64,000 nt of DNA, from the NCBI RefSeq assembly GCF_003313335.1, contig NZ_QMHP01000002.1:1-64000 (forward strand), in the 5' to 3' direction. The first letter of the stretch is position 1. The number at the start of each line of letters is the position of its first letter. The DNA comes from Pedobacter zeaxanthinifaciens (GTDB lineage Bacteria; Bacteroidota; Bacteroidia; Sphingobacteriales; Sphingobacteriaceae). Shown here one piece after another: positions 42,506 to 53,702 of this stretch. The notes under the pieces were generated by a model, which was not told the DNA's origin, did not search any database, and saw nothing but the letters and a program-made list of their open reading frames with translations. Position numbers and translations under genes: made by a program.

Positions 42506-43036
42506 TCAATTGAATTTGCCGGTTACTTCGTAGTTTTTAACGTTTAGTAACTTAATTTTTTGCTGATTCTTGATAATATAAATGCTATCTGGAAAATAAA
42601 TCAGTGTATCTACTGCATCGTACAATGCATTTTCGCTGGATTTAAAAATTCTGATACCAATTACTTGTGCCGATTTTTGTAGCACTTCCAATTTCTTTAC
42701 TGGAATTTTAGGGTTGTCAGTTATGTACGTGGTCAAGCTATCATCTTTGGTAATGGAAAATTCTCCACGCCATGAAGTTTTATTAATATCGGCATTGGTG
42801 AAACTTGCAAGCTCGGTTTTCCAATCCGTAACTTTGGTGTTTTTAACTTCAGCTTTTCCTTTTACCATCACCTGTTTACGTATGCTAGGGTTGGCTGCTT
42901 GTAGTCTGTTCGCTTCACCATTAAAATATCCCGCAAGGTCAAAATAAGTAGCGTCGGTGCCATTTTTCACCTGTTGCTCAGGTTGCGAGCATGAAAATAG
43001 TAATAAAGCAATAGCCGCTAAAGTTGTTTTCTTCAT
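42506..43036 (-). CDS. Lipoprotein of unknown function
   Basis: 176 residues. Lipobox LLFSC at Cys16 after a hydrophobic signal; no family recognised. Middle part has mixed beta-like pattern ending YFPDSIYIIKNQQKIKLLNVKNYEV. Convergent with the TPR gene with 8 nt between stops. Confidence 0.7.
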   Translation of the reverse strand: MKKTTLAAIALLLFSCSQPEQQVKNGTDATYFDLAGYFNGEANRLQAANPSIRKQVMVKGKAEVKNTKVTDWKTELASFTNADINKTSWRGEFSITKDDSLTTYITDNPKIPVKKLEVLQKSAQVIGIRIFKSSENALYDAVDTLIYFPDSIYIIKNQQKIKLLNVKNYEVTGKFN

Positions 43037-43076
43037 AGCAAATTATGGATAGCAATTCAAAGGAATAGCTATGGTT

Positions 43077-43114
43077 AAAGGCACAAAACAATTACAGTGT
43101 CCTGTGCCTTTTTT
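43077..43114. terminator. Hairpin after gpmI
   Basis: AAAGGCACA (43077-43085) / TGTGCCTTT (43103-43111). In the minus direction it follows the gpmI stop but has only three T; the better T run is on the plus strand. Confidence 0.5.
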
Positions 43115-43121
43115 GAGTTTT

Positions 43122-44642
43122 TTAAACCAAACAGTTTCCTGTCATAATTTCAGGAGCTGGGATGCCCATTATTTTAAGTACAGTTGGGCCTATATCGCCT
43201 AGTTTACCGTCAGCTATGGTTTTGTAGTCTTTATCAATTAAAATGCATGGTACCAGGTTGGTTGTGTGGGCGGTATTTACTGATCCATCAGCATTTAGCA
43301 TAAATTCAGCATTTCCATGGTCAGCCAGTATGATAAACGAATAGCCGTTAGCCAAACCAGTTTCCACTACAATTTGAGTACAAGCATCAACTGTTTCAAC
43401 TGCTTTAACTACCGCTTCAAATACGCCTGTATGCCCAACCATATCTGGATTTGCGAAATTTAAGCAAACAAAATCAGGCCATTTGCTCTGTAGTTCATTC
43501 ACAATAGCTGATGTGATACCGGCAGCGCTCATTTCAGGCTGCAAATCATAAGTAGCAACCTTTGGCGATGGAACTAAAATTCTTTTCTCATTTTCAAATT
43601 CCTTTTCGCGGCCTCCCGAAAAAAAGAAAGTAACGTGTGGATATTTTTCCGTTTCGGCAATTCTAATTTGATTTTTGCCGTTTGCTGCTAAAACTTCGCC
43701 TAATGTATTGTTTAAATCATCTTTAGTAAATACCACATTAACGTTTTCGAAGCTTTCATCGTAACTGGTCATGGTAACATAATACAGCGGTAGCTTTTTC
43801 ATGCACTGCTCCGGAAAATCTTTTTGGCAAAGGGCCTGTGTAATTTCCCTACCTCTATCAGTACGATAGTTAAAGCAAATTACCACATCACCTTCCTTAA
43901 TTGTAGCAGTAGGATTTCCTTGTTCGTTCACAATCACCATTGGTTTTACAAACTCATCGGTAACGCCTTCTGCATAGGAGTGTTGTATCGCCGCTTCGGC
44001 AGTACTGAATTTTTCTCCCAAGCCATTTACCATTACATCATAAGCTAGCCTTACTCTTTCCCAGCGGTTATCTCTATCCATTGCATAATACCTGCCTACT
44101 ACAGTTGCTATTTTACCAGTTGAAGTAGCTAAATGCCGATCTAAAGTTTGGATATAATTCAATCCTCCGTTTGGGTCTGTATCTCTTCCGTCCAAAAAAG
44201 CATGAATAAAAACATCCTGTAATCCGTTCTCTTTTGCGGCATCACATAAAGCCATTAAATGGTTAATGTGTGCATGCACTCCACCATCAGATACTAATCC
44301 AATAAAATGTACTGGCTTGTGGTTTGCCTTAGCATAAGCAAAAGCGTTTAGCAAAGTGGCATTAGTGTTCAACGTTCTATCAGTAATGGCTTTGTTGATA
44401 CGTCCTAATTCTTGGTAAACTACTCTTCCAGCCCCTAAATTCATGTGCCCTACTTCAGAATTTCCCATTTGACCCGCAGGTAATCCTACCGCTTCACCCG
44501 ACGCTTCTAATTTTGAATTGGGGTAGTTTTGAAGTAGAGAATCAAAGAATGGGGTGTTTGCGGCATAAGCAGCATCAGATTTATCTTTTTTGCCATAGCC
44601 CCAACCGTCTAGAATAAGTAAAACCAGTTTTTTAGCTTCCAT
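43122..44642 (-). CDS. gpmI: 2,3-bisphosphoglycerate-independent phosphoglycerate mutase
   Basis: 506 residues, alkaline phosphatase superfamily. Ser62 in GNSEVGHMNLGAGR is the phosphorylated residue, the N-terminus LLILDGWGYG carries a Mn ligand Asp, and LADHGNAE near 440 carries others. Glycolysis/gluconeogenesis: 3-PG to 2-PG. Confidence 0.97.
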   Translation of the reverse strand: MEAKKLVLLILDGWGYGKKDKSDAAYAANTPFFDSLLQNYPNSKLEASGEAVGLPAGQMGNSEVGHMNLGAGRVVYQELGRINKAITDRTLNTNATLLNAFAYAKANHKPVHFIGLVSDGGVHAHINHLMALCDAAKENGLQDVFIHAFLDGRDTDPNGGLNYIQTLDRHLATSTGKIATVVGRYYAMDRDNRWERVRLAYDVMVNGLGEKFSTAEAAIQHSYAEGVTDEFVKPMVIVNEQGNPTATIKEGDVVICFNYRTDRGREITQALCQKDFPEQCMKKLPLYYVTMTSYDESFENVNVVFTKDDLNNTLGEVLAANGKNQIRIAETEKYPHVTFFFSGGREKEFENEKRILVPSPKVATYDLQPEMSAAGITSAIVNELQSKWPDFVCLNFANPDMVGHTGVFEAVVKAVETVDACTQIVVETGLANGYSFIILADHGNAEFMLNADGSVNTAHTTNLVPCILIDKDYKTIADGKLGDIGPTVLKIMGIPAPEIMTGNCLV

Positions 44643-44681
44643 TTATTGTTGATGTTATTGTAACAGATTTAAAATTATTTA

Positions 44682-44689
44682 CAAATATA
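44682..44689 (-). promoter_or_regulatory. -7 box of gpmI
   Basis: Minus strand TATATTTG, perfect TAnnTTTG, 39 nt before the ATG. Confidence 0.5.
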
Positions 44690-44780
44690 CTTCAAAATTA
44701 AGCCGCTAAGCCAATTATTTGAATTAAATTGCGAGCAAATGGCATAGTTTTAGCTGTAACTTGATTTTAGTTTTAAAAGG

Positions 44781-45179
44781 ATGATGTTTAAATCTTTACT
44801 TGCGCTCATGGTAATGTTCCTGCATTTGCAGCCACAAGCTGTTACGCAAGGCGATATTGCCGATGAACTAGCTCTAAACTTCAAACAGGGTAATTCAAAA
44901 GAGATCGCAAAAAGTTTTGCTCCTTCTATTGAGTTAATCATTATTGACCAAGAAGATGTATACAATAGAGCACAAGCTGAACAAATTTTAAAAGATTTCT
45001 TTCTTAAAAACAGCCCCTCTAAAACAAGTATTATCCATAAACTTAGTAATAGTCCCAATTACAGGTTAACTATTCTCTCTCTTCAAACCAAAAACGAAAA
45101 ATTTAGGGTGACCATAACCATGAAAAAAAGTGGTAATGCTTTTTTAATCACAGAGTTACGTATAGAGCCTGAGAGATAA
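44781..45179 (+). CDS. DUF4783 secreted protein
   Basis: 132 residues, signal peptide about 1-19, then one small alpha/beta domain (cystatin/NTF2-like in look) with GDIADELALNFKQGNSKEIAK at its start. DUF4783 is a Bacteroidota family often upstream of nadC, as here. Function unknown. Confidence 0.8.
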   Translation: MMFKSLLALMVMFLHLQPQAVTQGDIADELALNFKQGNSKEIAKSFAPSIELIIIDQEDVYNRAQAEQILKDFFLKNSPSKTSIIHKLSNSPNYRLTILSLQTKNEKFRVTITMKKSGNAFLITELRIEPER

Positions 45180-45202
45180 TTCCATATTGATGCGTATTTT
45201 GC

Positions 45203-45210
45203 TATTTTTG
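45203..45210 (+). promoter_or_regulatory. -7 box of nadC
   Basis: TATTTTTG, perfect TAnnTTTG. Its last G is also the first base of a GTG that would extend nadC by six codons; the box argues against that start. Confidence 0.5.
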
Positions 45211-45227
45211 TGGCAAATATTTTAGCA

Positions 45228-46070
45228 TTGGACAAGAAAATTATTGACGCCTTTATTAAAAATGCCATAACAGAAGATGTTGGGGATGGAGACCATACTT
45301 CCTTATCAACCATACCTGTAGGCACTAAAGGGAAAGCAAAACTTATTGTTAAAGAAGACGGAATTTTAGCTGGTGTGGAGCTTGCTTTGGAAATTTTCGA
45401 ACAAATAGATGCTTCGCTACAAGTGAATGTTTCGTTGCGAGACGGACAGCAGGTTAAGGTTGGGGATATTGCTTTCACTGTTGAAGGAAATACACATAGC
45501 ATATTGTTAGCTGAGCGGTTGGTACTCAATTGCATGCAGCGCATGAGCGGAATTGCTACGCAAACACATCGTATCGTAAAACATTTGGAGGGTTATAAAA
45601 CCAAAGTACTAGATACTCGCAAAACAACTCCTGGCTTACGATATTTAGAAAAATGGGCTGTAAGAATAGGCGGAGGCGTAAATCATCGAATTGGGCTATA
45701 TGATATGATTCTGATTAAAGACAATCATGTGGACTACGCCGGAGGAATTGCAAACGCAATTAATCAAGCTAATGATTACCTGACTACTACCGGTAGGAAA
45801 TTACAAATTGAAATTGAGGTGAGGAATATGGAGGAGCTAAAGCAGGTTCTAGAGATAGGAAAAGTAGATAGGATCATGCTGGATAATTTCCCAATTCCGT
45901 TGCTTAAGGAAGCAGTAGCGTTAATTGATGGCAAGTTTGTTACTGAGGCATCAGGAGGTATTACTGAAGAAAATGTTGCAGCTTATGCAGCTTGCGGCGT
46001 AGATTTTATTTCCATGGGCGCTTTAACGCATTCGGTAAAAAGTTTGGATTTGAGTTTGAAAGCATTTTAG
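45228..46070 (+). CDS. nadC: Nicotinate-nucleotide pyrophosphorylase (carboxylating)
   Basis: 280 residues from TTG (45228). Quinolinate phosphoribosyltransferase signatures: EDVGDGDHTS near the N-terminus, RKTTPGLRYLEKWAV, GGGVNHRIGLYD, and IEIEVRNMEE. Makes nicotinate mononucleotide from quinolinate and PRPP in NAD synthesis. The start is uncertain: no ATG is close, and the GTG at 45210 lies at the promoter box, so TTG giving (M)DKKIIDAF is preferred. Confidence 0.93.
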   Translation: MDKKIIDAFIKNAITEDVGDGDHTSLSTIPVGTKGKAKLIVKEDGILAGVELALEIFEQIDASLQVNVSLRDGQQVKVGDIAFTVEGNTHSILLAERLVLNCMQRMSGIATQTHRIVKHLEGYKTKVLDTRKTTPGLRYLEKWAVRIGGGVNHRIGLYDMILIKDNHVDYAGGIANAINQANDYLTTTGRKLQIEIEVRNMEELKQVLEIGKVDRIMLDNFPIPLLKEAVALIDGKFVTEASGGITEENVAAYAACGVDFISMGALTHSVKSLDLSLKAF

Positions 46071-46125
46071 TGATGTTGACCAAATCTATTACTTGCAAAC
46101 TATTTTTTTATTATCATTGTAGCCG

Positions 46126-46773
46126 ATGATTTCAATCTATTCCATTTGTGCGCTAATTGCGGCCTACCTTCTTGGATCAATTCCCACAGCTGTTTGGCTT
46201 GGACAAGCCTTTTACGGCATTGATGTTAGGGAATACGGAAGCGGAAATGCTGGCGCCACTAACACATTTAGGGTATTGGGTAAAAAGCCAGGTATCATCG
46301 TTATGGTAATAGATATTGCCAAAGGATATACCGCAACCAAGTTGGCCTACCTTATCGGATTATCTGTAACAGGGCCAAAATATTCAGCACAATTTGTTAA
46401 CTACGAGCTTGCTTTAGGTGTAATAGCGGTTATGGGGCACCTGTTTCCTATTTTTGCAGGCTTTAGAGGGGGTAAAGGTGTAGCAACCTTATTTGGGATG
46501 GTGTTAGCGGTGAACCCTTTGGCTGCATTGCTTTGTGTGAGTGTATTTATTGTGGTTTTGCTGGTTTCTAAATACGTTTCGTTAAGTTCTATATGTGCGG
46601 GCTTCACATTCCCGTTAGGCACAGTATTTGTTTTTCAATCTTCAGTTAAAGCAGAAGTGCTCTACAGTATTTGTGTGTGTGTACTCATACTCGTCACTCA
46701 TCAAAAAAATATAGAGCGTTTGCTTAAAGGGAAAGAATCTAAAGTTTATCTTTTTAAGAAAAAACAAGCTTAA
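46126..46773 (+). CDS. plsY: Acyl-phosphate:glycerol-3-phosphate acyltransferase PlsY
   Basis: 215 residues, about five membrane helices. The three PlsY motifs are present: GSIPTAVWLG, GSGNAGATNTFRVLGKKPG and GHLFPIFAGFRGGKGVAT. Makes lysophosphatidate from acyl-phosphate, the first step of phospholipid synthesis. Likely expressed with nadC (55 nt gap). Confidence 0.95.
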   Translation: MISIYSICALIAAYLLGSIPTAVWLGQAFYGIDVREYGSGNAGATNTFRVLGKKPGIIVMVIDIAKGYTATKLAYLIGLSVTGPKYSAQFVNYELALGVIAVMGHLFPIFAGFRGGKGVATLFGMVLAVNPLAALLCVSVFIVVLLVSKYVSLSSICAGFTFPLGTVFVFQSSVKAEVLYSICVCVLILVTHQKNIERLLKGKESKVYLFKKKQA

Positions 46774-46838
46774 CACAAAATCTATCAAACAAAATGTTGG
46801 TTTGGAGAGTTTATGTGTTGTGTGAAAAATTTACAATC

Positions 46839-47645
46839 ATGAAAAAAACAATGCTATTTGGAGTGGCAACTGCTATGCTTGCTATCTCATCGTGTTCAAC
46901 AGTTCCATTAACTGGCCGTAGCCGATTAAGTTTGGTTGACGATAGTCAGTTACAGCAACAAGCAGCTATAGGTTATGCTCAATTACTCAGCGATCCTCAA
47001 ACCAAAGTGGTGTCTTCTAGCAATGCTAATGCTGCTATGGTAAAACGCGTTGGTCAACGAATAGCTGCTGCGGTAACGCAATATATGAATCAAAATGGTT
47101 ATGGCGACCAGATTAAAAATTACAAATGGGAATATAACCTCATCGATAGTAAAGAAATTAATGCTTGGTGTATGCCTGGAGGTAAAATTGCGGTTTACAC
47201 TGGCATTTTGCCTGTTACTAAAGATGAAGCTGGTTTAGCTACTGTGATGGGGCATGAAGTAGCTCATGCTATTGCTCAGCACTCTGCTGAAAGGGCTTCG
47301 CAAATGACTGTTGCTCAAGGTTTAGGTGCTGCTGTAGGTGTTGCAACTGCCGATTCTAAATATGCGCAGTACATTAATGCCGCTTACGGTGTTGGAGGGC
47401 AGTTAACTATATTGAGTTACGGTAGAAAACAGGAATTAGAGGCTGATAAAATGGGACTTTCGTTTATGGCAATGGCTGGTTACAATCCTAGTACAGCAGT
47501 TGGTTTTTGGCAACGAATGGCTCAGGCAAGTGCAGGTAGCGCAAAACCTCCTGTGTTCTTAAGTACACACCCTACTGATGAATCAAGGATTGCACAAATT
47601 CAAAGAGATTTGCCAGAGGCGATGAAATACTATAAAGGGAAATAG
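46839..47645 (+). CDS. M48-family metallopeptidase lipoprotein
   Basis: 268 residues. Lipobox ISSC with Cys19. Zn motif HExxH is GHEVAHAIAQHSAER (His139, Glu140, His143) with third ligand Glu in KQELEADKMG (about 205). Similar to LoiP/BepA-like periplasmic proteases in outer-membrane quality control. Start is the ATG before the signal peptide; an upstream ATG at 46794 adds 15 residues that would spoil the signal. Confidence 0.92.
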   Translation: MKKTMLFGVATAMLAISSCSTVPLTGRSRLSLVDDSQLQQQAAIGYAQLLSDPQTKVVSSSNANAAMVKRVGQRIAAAVTQYMNQNGYGDQIKNYKWEYNLIDSKEINAWCMPGGKIAVYTGILPVTKDEAGLATVMGHEVAHAIAQHSAERASQMTVAQGLGAAVGVATADSKYAQYINAAYGVGGQLTILSYGRKQELEADKMGLSFMAMAGYNPSTAVGFWQRMAQASAGSAKPPVFLSTHPTDESRIAQIQRDLPEAMKYYKGK

Positions 47646-47670
47646 TATTTAGCTAAAAGGTGGTAGGTAT

Positions 47671-47722
47671 AAGGTTTAAGGTCTGTAAATTTATAATTCA
47701 GGTCTTAAGCCTTTTCTTTTTG
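47671..47722 (+). terminator. Terminator after the M48 peptidase gene
   Basis: AAGGTTTAAG (47671-47680) / CTTAAGCCTT (47704-47713), one G-U pair, followed by TTCTTTTTG. Confidence 0.6.
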
Positions 47723-47756
47723 TTGGCATCTATCCCTAATCCCTAAATCCTAAACC

Positions 47757-49019
47757 TTAAATCCTAGTAAGTACGTTCATTATTGCTGATGCTTTTAATA
47801 AACACTCTTCATACTCTTTTTCTGCATCAGATTGATAAGTAATTGCACCACCAACTTGAAAAGATAAGTATTTGTTTTCTTGATTGTACAAAATGCTCCT
47901 TATAACTACGTTGAAATCAAAATCCCCATCGGGTGTAATGTAGCCAAATGATCCAGAATAAGCGCCTCTTTTGCTCCTTTCATATTGATCGATGAGTTGC
48001 ATTGCCCGTAATTTTGGAGCGCCAGTCATCGAGCCCATTGGAAAAGTATTTTTAATGGCATCTACAAAATGAACATCTGGAGATAGCTCACAATTAATAC
48101 TTGATATCATTTGATGTACTTGCGGGAACGTGTAGATGCCAAAAAGTTCGTCAACTTTTACAGAACCTTTTACGGCGCTTTTGGTCAAATCGTTTCTTAC
48201 CAAATCAACAATCATTACGTTTTCCGCTTGTTCTTTCTTACTGTTTTTTAAATCAGTTTTTATGCGTAAATCTTCTACTTGGTTAGTGCTTCTTTTTGCA
48301 GTTCCTTTTATTGGTTGCGAGGTAAGTGTATTGCCACGTTTAGATAAAAAACGTTCTGGCGTAGCCGATAAAATATATTTATCCTCAATTTTTAAGAAGC
48401 CAGAAAATGGAGTAGGAGATACTTTTGTTAAATCATTATAGGTCTTTAAAGGATTGACGATGGCATTTTCTGCATAAAACTCTTGACAAAAATTTATTTC
48501 ATAAACATCGCCACGTTTAATATGTTGTTTAATTCTATCAATGCTTTCTAGGTATTCAGTTTTAGTTAATTTGCTTTTAATGTTTGTTTTTTCACTAAAA
48601 TACGCTCTAGAGGGCACAAAGTTTGATATTTTATCGATGATAGTTTTTTTGCCTTTGAGCAACTCAATTTGATTACCTTTTATAGAAATTAAATTTTCAG
48701 GGATGAAAAAATACAAATCAGGAAAATTTAATAAGTCTTTTTTAGGCTTTGCTAAATCTTCTATTTCATTCTTTAAATCATAAGTTAACAAGCCAAACAT
48801 CCAATCTTTATGTTGGGTTACAAATTTTTTTAAGGATGAAAATGCATTTCCGATGGGTGCGGTTAGTTCTTCTTCTTTACCAAAAGCAATTAAACAGTCG
48901 TGTTTACCATATTTATCTTTGTAGTTGTTGGAGTCTAGATAGTAACAAACATCAAATGTTGATGCGTATTGCAAGGCTTTTTGTTTAAAATGTTTTATTT
49001 GCTCGGCAGCTATATGCAT
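47757..49019 (-). CDS. pabB: Chorismate-binding enzyme, aminodeoxychorismate synthase component I (PabB-like)
   Basis: 420 residues, chorismate-utilising fold with PIKGTAKR (about 238-245), MIVDLVRNDL, and the C-terminal block GSMTGAPKLRAM and GAYSGSFGYI. The PIKGT form (Lys) is typical of PabB rather than TrpE (PIAGT). Makes 4-amino-4-deoxychorismate for folate with an amidotransferase partner, which is not adjacent here. Confidence 0.87.
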   Translation of the reverse strand: MHIAAEQIKHFKQKALQYASTFDVCYYLDSNNYKDKYGKHDCLIAFGKEEELTAPIGNAFSSLKKFVTQHKDWMFGLLTYDLKNEIEDLAKPKKDLLNFPDLYFFIPENLISIKGNQIELLKGKKTIIDKISNFVPSRAYFSEKTNIKSKLTKTEYLESIDRIKQHIKRGDVYEINFCQEFYAENAIVNPLKTYNDLTKVSPTPFSGFLKIEDKYILSATPERFLSKRGNTLTSQPIKGTAKRSTNQVEDLRIKTDLKNSKKEQAENVMIVDLVRNDLTKSAVKGSVKVDELFGIYTFPQVHQMISSINCELSPDVHFVDAIKNTFPMGSMTGAPKLRAMQLIDQYERSKRGAYSGSFGYITPDGDFDFNVVIRSILYNQENKYLSFQVGGAITYQSDAEKEYEECLLKASAIMNVLTRI

Positions 49020-49144
49020 GTTTGATTTAGAAATTCTCTCGCTAAGTTTAAAATCGAGTAAGAATGTTATTTAAGGGATATTTTATTCAGTTTGTTTCAT
49101 CAACAAAGTTAGGGCTTTGTTATTAAATTTAACGCAAAATAGTG

Positions 49145-49888
49145 TTACTGAATTCTTTTTAGCAAGTGTTTACGTTGCCTACTTACAGGAATTTTTATTT
49201 TATTGCTCATCAATAAGTAACCACCATCTTCTTTTTTGTAAGATATCACTTGAGCGCTATTTGTTAACCACGATTGATGAACGCGTACAAAACCATAAGG
49301 TTCTAATAAACTCTCATATTCAGAAATTGGTTTTGATACAAGAATGGTTTTATCATTAACGAGGTAAAACGTAGTGTAAGTATTATCGGCTTTGCAACAG
49401 ATAATATCATCTATAGGCACAAACTTAATTTCTGTTTGGTCTGGTAAGGCTATTCGTTTTTGTTGATGTTGTTTTTGCAACACATATGATTGTAATAAAA
49501 GCTCAACTTGTTCTTTATCAGATTGTTTCTTTTGGCTTATTTTATGTACAGCAGCAATAAGTTCTTCTGCATTTACAGGTTTTAACAAATAATCTGTTGC
49601 CGAAAACTTTATAGCTTGAATGCCGTAATCATCATGTGCTGTTACAAAAATGATATGGAAAGAAGGAGTGCCAGTTTGTGCTAATAAATCGAACCCAGTT
49701 TCTTGTTGCATTCTAATATCTAAGAATAAGATATCTACTGTTTGTTGCTGTAAAGTTGTTAACGCTTGCTTTACTGTAACTGCATTACCAATTATTTTTA
49801 ACGATGGGCAAAAACGACCAATTAGCAATGAAAGCGTTTCTATAGCTATGGGTTCATCGTCTACAATAAAACAAGAAAGTTGCATCAT
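49145..49888 (-). CDS. LytTR-family response regulator
   Basis: 247 residues. Receiver domain (about 3-118) with phospho-acceptor Asp57 in FLDIRM and acidic pair Asp10-Asp11; LytTR DNA-binding domain (about 140-245). Its start overlaps the kinase stop by 4 nt (ATGATG), so the two are translated together as one system. Target genes unknown. Confidence 0.93.
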   Translation of the reverse strand: MMQLSCFIVDDEPIAIETLSLLIGRFCPSLKIIGNAVTVKQALTTLQQQTVDILFLDIRMQQETGFDLLAQTGTPSFHIIFVTAHDDYGIQAIKFSATDYLLKPVNAEELIAAVHKISQKKQSDKEQVELLLQSYVLQKQHQQKRIALPDQTEIKFVPIDDIICCKADNTYTTFYLVNDKTILVSKPISEYESLLEPYGFVRVHQSWLTNSAQVISYKKEDGGYLLMSNKIKIPVSRQRKHLLKRIQ

Positions 49889-51552
49889 GATATCCAGTTT
49901 TTAAAGATAAACGAAGTTACCGTTCCAATTTCTTGTTGGTATGCTATATCCATGGTAATTGGTAAATCTTTTGGTAGTTTTTCTGCATATAAAGCTAGTC
50001 TTTTTCTGATGAGCGATAAACCATGATTTTCTTTAATAGCTATTGCATTCCAAGCTAAGCCATTGTCTGTTACTTTTACTACTAAATCTTTGTCTTCTTT
50101 ATTAACGGTTATTTTTATGTTTGGATTTGGCAAAGTTTCGTTAAAAGCATGGCGAATGCTATTTTCTAAAACAGGCTGTAGTAACATAGGAGGGAAGTCA
50201 ATCATGGTAGCTTGCAAGTTTTCATCAACTAATATCGTGTATGAGAATGTTTTTCTCTGTTGTTCTAGTTGTAAATAATCCTCTTCCAATTTTAATTCTT
50301 CTTGTAAAGAAATAAAATCTTTTTTTGATTGATCCATTACATTACGCATAAAGCTAGCCACGTTGCTAATATACGTATTAGCCAATTTAGGGTTTTGACT
50401 GTTAATAGTACCTTGTATAGCGTGTAGCGAATTAAATAAGAAATGTGGGTTTAATTGTCCGCTCAGTAAACTTAAACGTGTTTCTATATCGGCATTTTTA
50501 TTTTTTAGCGTTAGCAATTGTTTTTTATGATTTCTTTTAATGATGAAGTAAATGATGGCAAAACAGAAAAGGGCAAGCATAATGCTTGCCCCAATTTTAA
50601 ACCAAGATGTTTGGGCGATAGGTGCTATGCCCTTTATCTCAATTTTATGAGTAGTTTCTGGTTCATCGGCATAACGTATATATAAAGTTTTCGTAGTGCC
50701 TGGTGGTACATCGTTTTCGTCGATTATTATAGAGCCATAGGGAAAAGGTGAACGAAAACTACTTTTAAAACCTTTCCAGCTTTTTTGATCAAATGAATAT
50801 TCAATTTTGTCCCATTGTTGCAAATATTCAATCCCTAATACGCCTAGCTTATTTTTTTGTAAGACAAGATTATTTTTAACGGATTTAAGTGCCGGTGTGT
50901 CTACTTCATTATTTAAAAAACCTTGTAGATTATCTTTTATACTTTTTGCAGATAGCGCAGTTTGGTAGTAAAATAGAATAGTAGGTTTACTCAATATTCT
51001 TTTGATGGGGATTTTTTGGTAGATTTTTTTTGTTTTGACGTATCGTAACGTGATTACTGCCATATCGTTATAGCCGAGTTTTATGTCTGGAGTTTGATGT
51101 ATGTTTCCCCAAGTTTCGTTGTCACTACTTACTTCCGTATTGTTTATTTTATATCGATTATCTGGTTTAAGGTCGTTTACTATTTTCCAATCCAAAAAAG
51201 GCTTGTTGTTAATGTCTATTCTGATTTCTATATTCTTATAATCAGGGTTTTTTATGCTAACGATTTGATTTTTTGAAAAGAATGCTACGTTAAATACACT
51301 GTCTAATGTTGGAATTATTTTATGATTATAAGATTTGTCGAGTCTAGACGTTTTATTAGCTTCTGACATTAGTTCGGAAGCAAAACCTCCGCCAACAATA
51401 GCCCATGGAAAATTATTGGATTTAAATATGTAATACTTTACTTCGCAAGTATCACAAGGTTTTCCATTAACCATTTTTTGAACAGGTGATAGTTGCCCAA
51501 AAGAGAATGCTGGCAACAGCATTAGCAGGCAATAAATAATTGCTTTTTTCAT
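49885..51552 (-). CDS. LytS/YehU-type sensor histidine kinase
   Basis: 555 residues. Signal peptide, large periplasmic sensor region (about 20-315) with a CDTC motif near its start, one membrane helix (about 320-339), then His_kinase domain with His in LNPHFLFNSLHAIQG (about 366-380) and a HATPase domain. In-frame ATGs exist at 51585, 51567 and 51552; the last gives the cleanest signal peptide (MKKAIIYCLLMLLPAFSFG). Partner of the overlapping LytTR regulator. Confidence 0.9.
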   Translation of the reverse strand: MKKAIIYCLLMLLPAFSFGQLSPVQKMVNGKPCDTCEVKYYIFKSNNFPWAIVGGGFASELMSEANKTSRLDKSYNHKIIPTLDSVFNVAFFSKNQIVSIKNPDYKNIEIRIDINNKPFLDWKIVNDLKPDNRYKINNTEVSSDNETWGNIHQTPDIKLGYNDMAVITLRYVKTKKIYQKIPIKRILSKPTILFYYQTALSAKSIKDNLQGFLNNEVDTPALKSVKNNLVLQKNKLGVLGIEYLQQWDKIEYSFDQKSWKGFKSSFRSPFPYGSIIIDENDVPPGTTKTLYIRYADEPETTHKIEIKGIAPIAQTSWFKIGASIMLALFCFAIIYFIIKRNHKKQLLTLKNKNADIETRLSLLSGQLNPHFLFNSLHAIQGTINSQNPKLANTYISNVASFMRNVMDQSKKDFISLQEELKLEEDYLQLEQQRKTFSYTILVDENLQATMIDFPPMLLQPVLENSIRHAFNETLPNPNIKITVNKEDKDLVVKVTDNGLAWNAIAIKENHGLSLIRKRLALYAEKLPKDLPITMDIAYQQEIGTVTSFIFKNWIS

Positions 51553-51680
51553 TTTTTTTACTTTCATGATGTTTAAAATTTTCATGCAAGTTGGTAGATA
51601 TGTAGTTGCTCAGCAAGCTAGTAATTGAATGCGGTACGGTTTTCTTTGAATGTGGTAATAATTTGTGGTATAAACAAAAA

Positions 51681-51712
51681 AAATCCCGTTGAGAAAAAAC
51701 GCAACGGGATTT
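51681..51712. terminator. Terminator after purA
   Basis: AAATCCCGTTG (51681-51691) / CAACGGGATTT (51702-51712) with A and T runs. Lies downstream of purA on the minus strand beyond a palindrome. Confidence 0.85.
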
Positions 51713-51757
51713 TTAGATAAAAAATATCTAATGTCCGCTTTTAATAACAATGCGCTC

Positions 51758-51836
51758 TTTGTCATTCTGAGCACAGCGAAGAATCTATTATATGTATTTG
51801 CTAGAGAATAGATTCCTCCTAACGTCGGAATGACAA
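51758..51836. repeat. Palindromic repeat, GTCATTCTGAGC family
   Basis: Left arm TTTGTCATTCTGAGC...GAATCTATT and right arm AATAGATTCCTCC...GGAATGACAAA are imperfect reverse complements. Same palindrome as that embedded in each unit of the tandem array at 53741-54602. Confidence 0.8.
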
Positions 51837-51891
51837 AATGCTCAAAAATGAATGCTTATTGCAGATTACGGTCATTCGATAAAAAATTATT

Positions 51892-53178
<1,287 letters not shown>

Positions 53179-53209
53179 TTAAAAAGAGAATAAGAATGGA
53201 TATGTGAAA

Positions 53210-53686
53210 TTAATTATGTGCTTTGTTTTTGATAGCTGCTGCGGCACTACAATCGAAGCAAATGCCGTAGAGATTTAAGGAGTGGTGTTTGATATCGAAC
53301 TTAAGCAAATCGCCAACCATACTTTGGATTTGACCAACTCTAGGATCGCAGAATTCAACTACTTTACCACAATCAATGCAAATTACGTGATCATGCTGGT
53401 GGTAACCGTATGACTTTTCGAATTGCGCCATGTTTTTACCAAACTGATGTTTAGTAACTAGATCGCAAGAAACTAATAACTCCAAAGTGTTGTAAACCGT
53501 AGCCCTACTCACACGGTATTTTTGATTTTTCATGTGTATGTAAAGGGTTTCTACATCAAAGTGATCATCTCTTGAGTAGATTTCTTCTAGGATAGCAAAA
53601 CGCTCAGGGGTTTTTCTTAAGTTTTTATTTTCGAGGTAAGCTTCGAATATCTTTCTAACTAACTCGCTTGTGTTCTGTTCAGACAT
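53210..53686 (-). CDS. Fur-family transcriptional regulator
   Basis: 158 residues. Winged-helix N-terminal domain (RKTPERFAILEEIYS, RVSRATVYNTLELLV) and metal-binding C-terminal domain with HQHDHVIC and two CxxC pairs (CIDC, CFDC). Could be Fur, PerR or Zur; the paired CxxC fit all. The ATG at 53686 is chosen because the ATG at 53701 is only 1 nt from the -7 box. Confidence 0.92.
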   Translation of the reverse strand: MSEQNTSELVRKIFEAYLENKNLRKTPERFAILEEIYSRDDHFDVETLYIHMKNQKYRVSRATVYNTLELLVSCDLVTKHQFGKNMAQFEKSYGYHQHDHVICIDCGKVVEFCDPRVGQIQSMVGDLLKFDIKHHSLNLYGICFDCSAAAAIKNKAHN

Positions 53687-53702
53687 AGTTTTAAACTCCA
53701 TT